This document shows, piece after piece, positions 62,541 through 64,000 of a stretch of 64,000 bases of DNA. Below the pieces are notes generated by a model. It was not told the DNA's origin, ran no database searches, and saw only the letters and a list, made by a program, of their open reading frames with translations. Numbering within the stretch: position 1 is the stretch's first letter; each line of letters begins with the position of its first letter. The position numbers and the translations under genes were made by a program. This stretch comes from Photobacterium halotolerans DSM 18316 (GTDB lineage Bacteria > Pseudomonadota > Gammaproteobacteria > Enterobacterales > Vibrionaceae), in NCBI RefSeq assembly GCF_000425165.1, contig NZ_KE384319.1:1-64000 (forward strand), written 5' to 3'.

Positions 62541-64000
62541 ATGCCTGTAATTACTCTTCCTGACGGCAGTCAGCGTCAATTTGATAACCCGGTTTCAACT
62601 CTCGATGTGGCGCTGTCTATCGGCCCTGGCCTGGCGAAAGCCTGTATCGCCGGCCGTGTTGACGGTGTTCGCGTTGATGCCTGTGATTTGATTGAAAACG
62701 ACGCAAAACTGGAAATCATCACCGCAAAAGATGAAGACGGTCTGGAAATCGTTCGTCACTCTTGTGCTCACCTTTTGGGTCATGCGATCAAGCAATTGTA
62801 CCCGGATGTGAAAATGGCGATCGGTCCGACGATTGATTCCGGTTTCTATTATGACGTCGATCTGGAGCAACCATTGACGGCTGACGATCTGGAAAAGATC
62901 GAAAAGCGCATGGTCGAGCTGGCGAAAACCAAGTACGACGTTATCAAGAAGAAAGTCAGCTGGCAGGAAGCACGTGATACCTTTGAGTCTCGCGGCGAAC
63001 CGTACAAAATGGAAATTCTGGATGAGAATGTCTCTCGCGATGATCGTCCGGGTTTGTACCATCACGAAGAATACATCGACATGTGCCGTGGCCCGCACGT
63101 GCCGAACATGGGCTTCTGCCAGCATTTCAAACTGCTGAATGTGGCTGGCGCTTACTGGCGTGGTAACAGCGATAACAAGATGTTGCAGCGTATTTACGGT
63201 ACAGCCTTCCATGATAAGAAAGCACTGAAAGCGCATCTGACGCGTCTGGAAGAAGCGGCTAAGCGTGACCACCGTAAACTGGGTAAGCAGCTTGATCTGT
63301 ATCATATGCAGCAAGAAGCGCCGGGTATGGTATTCTGGCATCACAACGGCTGGACCGTGTTCCGTGAGCTGGAAGTGTTCGTCCGTGACAAGCTGACTGA
63401 GTATGACTACCAGGAAGTGAAAGGTCCGCTGATGATGGACCGCGTTCTGTGGGAGCGCTCTGGTCACTGGGACAAATACGCAGAAAACATGTTCACGACT
63501 GAGTCGGAAAAGCGTGAGTATGCGATTAAGCCTATGAACTGTCCGGGTCACGTTCAGATCTTCAATCAGGGTCTGAAATCATACCGTGATCTGCCGTTAC
63601 GTATGGCCGAGTTCGGCAGCTGCCACCGAAATGAACCATCAGGCGCATTGCACGGTCTGATGCGTGTGCGTGGTTTTACTCAGGATGATGCGCACATTTT
63701 CTGTACCGAAAACCAAGTTCAGGAAGAAGTCACTTCCTGTATCAAGATGGTTTACGATACCTATGAAACTTTCGGCTTCAACAATATTGTGGTGAAGCTG
63801 TCTACACGCCCTGAAAAGCGTGTGGGTTCCGATGAAATGTGGGATAGAGCCGAGTCTGATCTGAAAATCGCACTGGAATCAATGAGCATTCCTTACGATA
63901 TTCAGGAAGGTGAAGGGGCGTTCTACGGCCCTAAAATTGAATTTACTTTGCATGACTGCTTAGATCGAGCTTGGCAGTGCGGTACAGTTCAGCTAGACTT
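62541..64000 (+). CDS. thrS: Threonyl-tRNA synthetase, N-terminal part
   Basis: The first 486 codons of an enzyme of about 640 residues; the rest lies beyond the window. Order: TGS domain ([20 protein letters not shown]), editing domain with [18 protein letters not shown] and MCRGPHVPN, then the class II catalytic core with [14 protein letters not shown], motif 2 [20 protein letters not shown] and [11 protein letters not shown]. The ATG at 62541 follows AAAGGATCA. The operator-like leader suggests translational autoregulation. In Vibrionaceae infC, rpmI and rplT normally follow. Confidence 0.96.
   Translation, partial: MPVITLPDGSQRQFDNPVSTLDVALSIGPGLAKACIAGRVDGVRVDACDLIENDAKLEIITAKDEDGLEIVRHSCAHLLGHAIKQLYPDVKMAIGPTIDSGFYYDVDLEQPLTADDLEKIEKRMVELAKTKYDVIKKKVSWQEARDTFESRGEPYKMEILDENVSRDDRPGLYHHEEYIDMCRGPHVPNMGFCQHFKLLNVAGAYWRGNSDNKMLQRIYGTAFHDKKALKAHLTRLEEAAKRDHRKLGKQLDLYHMQQEAPGMVFWHHNGWTVFRELEVFVRDKLTEYDYQEVKGPLMMDRVLWERSGHWDKYAENMFTTESEKREYAIKPMNCPGHVQIFNQGLKSYRDLPLRMAEFGSCHRNEPSGALHGLMRVRGFTQDDAHIFCTENQVQEEVTSCIKMVYDTYETFGFNNIVVKLSTRPEKRVGSDEMWDRAESDLKIALESMSIPYDIQEGEGAFYGPKIEFTLHDCLDRAWQCGTVQLD

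Overview
The window looks like chromosomal DNA of a marine Vibrionaceae bacterium, most likely Photobacterium or a close relative. The evidence is the norM-ribE neighbourhood, DUF3080 and DUF5062 genes, a hut operon, thrS, and a kynurenine operon beside Mgl/LacZ/Gal genes, all at moderate GC. The genus is inferred from gene content only.

Layout. (1) 1-5.3 kb: the end of an IS256-family insertion sequence cuts a FecBCD-type ferric-siderophore ABC operon. fecD is truncated by the IS, and fecB has an in-frame TGA 17 codons before its ancestral stop. A TonB-dependent receptor with a Fur-box-like palindrome lies upstream. (2) 5.5-10 kb: small accessory enzymes (EEP phosphatase/nuclease, DJ-1, PhzF, P-loop kinase, VOC, Nudix, GNAT), several translationally coupled. 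(3) 10-13.7 kb: a LysR regulator divergent from kynA-kynB-kynU (tryptophan to anthranilate). (4) 14-16.8 kb: an LprI+MliC lysozyme-inhibitor fusion, a small membrane protein and a BCCT transporter. (5) 17.5-29.1 kb: a galactose/lactose regulon, mglBAC-lacZ then galTKM, closed by a GalR-like repressor. The mgl and gal control regions carry the same 12-bp operator in opposite orientation, and a related site lies before the repressor gene. (6) 29.3-32.5 kb: an SDR, a GT4 glycosyltransferase and an Asp-box repeat protein.

(7) 32.55-50.4 kb is the accessory region: two tandem integrative elements at the 3' end of a tRNA-Val(GAC) gene. Three copies of the tRNA 3' end plus its terminator (about 32.6, 35.45 and 50.35 kb) bound element 1 (2.9 kb, decayed, no integrase) and element 2 (14.9 kb). 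Element 2 encodes a GH108 lysozyme, a tyrosine recombinase behind an iteron-like repeat array, a GroES-like protein, two proteins upstream of a large terminase, TerL, portal and MuF-type head proteins, a Com-like zinc finger, a cargo segment, and a prohead protease cut off at the attachment site. No capsid or tail gene is present. Both elements have nearly identical right ends (terminator, protease fragment, att) but different AT-rich cargo. Element 1 carries an AbiC-like abortive-infection protein plus a membrane-anchored coiled-coil protein. Element 2 carries a ParD/RelE-type toxin-antitoxin pair, unknown proteins, a second Com-like gene, a polytopic membrane protein, and a soluble-protein plus 4-TM-protein pair laid out like RexA-RexB. 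I read this as a satellite-like or defective phage element with an exchangeable defence slot. It is the best candidate for something undescribed.

(8) 50.3-64 kb: two tRNA-Val genes with promoter and terminator, DUF5062, a DUF3080 lipoprotein, norM, ribE, a CPXCG protein, a HAD phosphatase and a fructosamine-kinase-family protein. These are followed by hutI-hutG-hutU with hutC, but no hutH at either end, and the 5' part of thrS. The thrS leader contains a 7-bp stem and 7-nt loop resembling the tRNA-Thr(GGU) anticodon arm, a likely autoregulatory operator.
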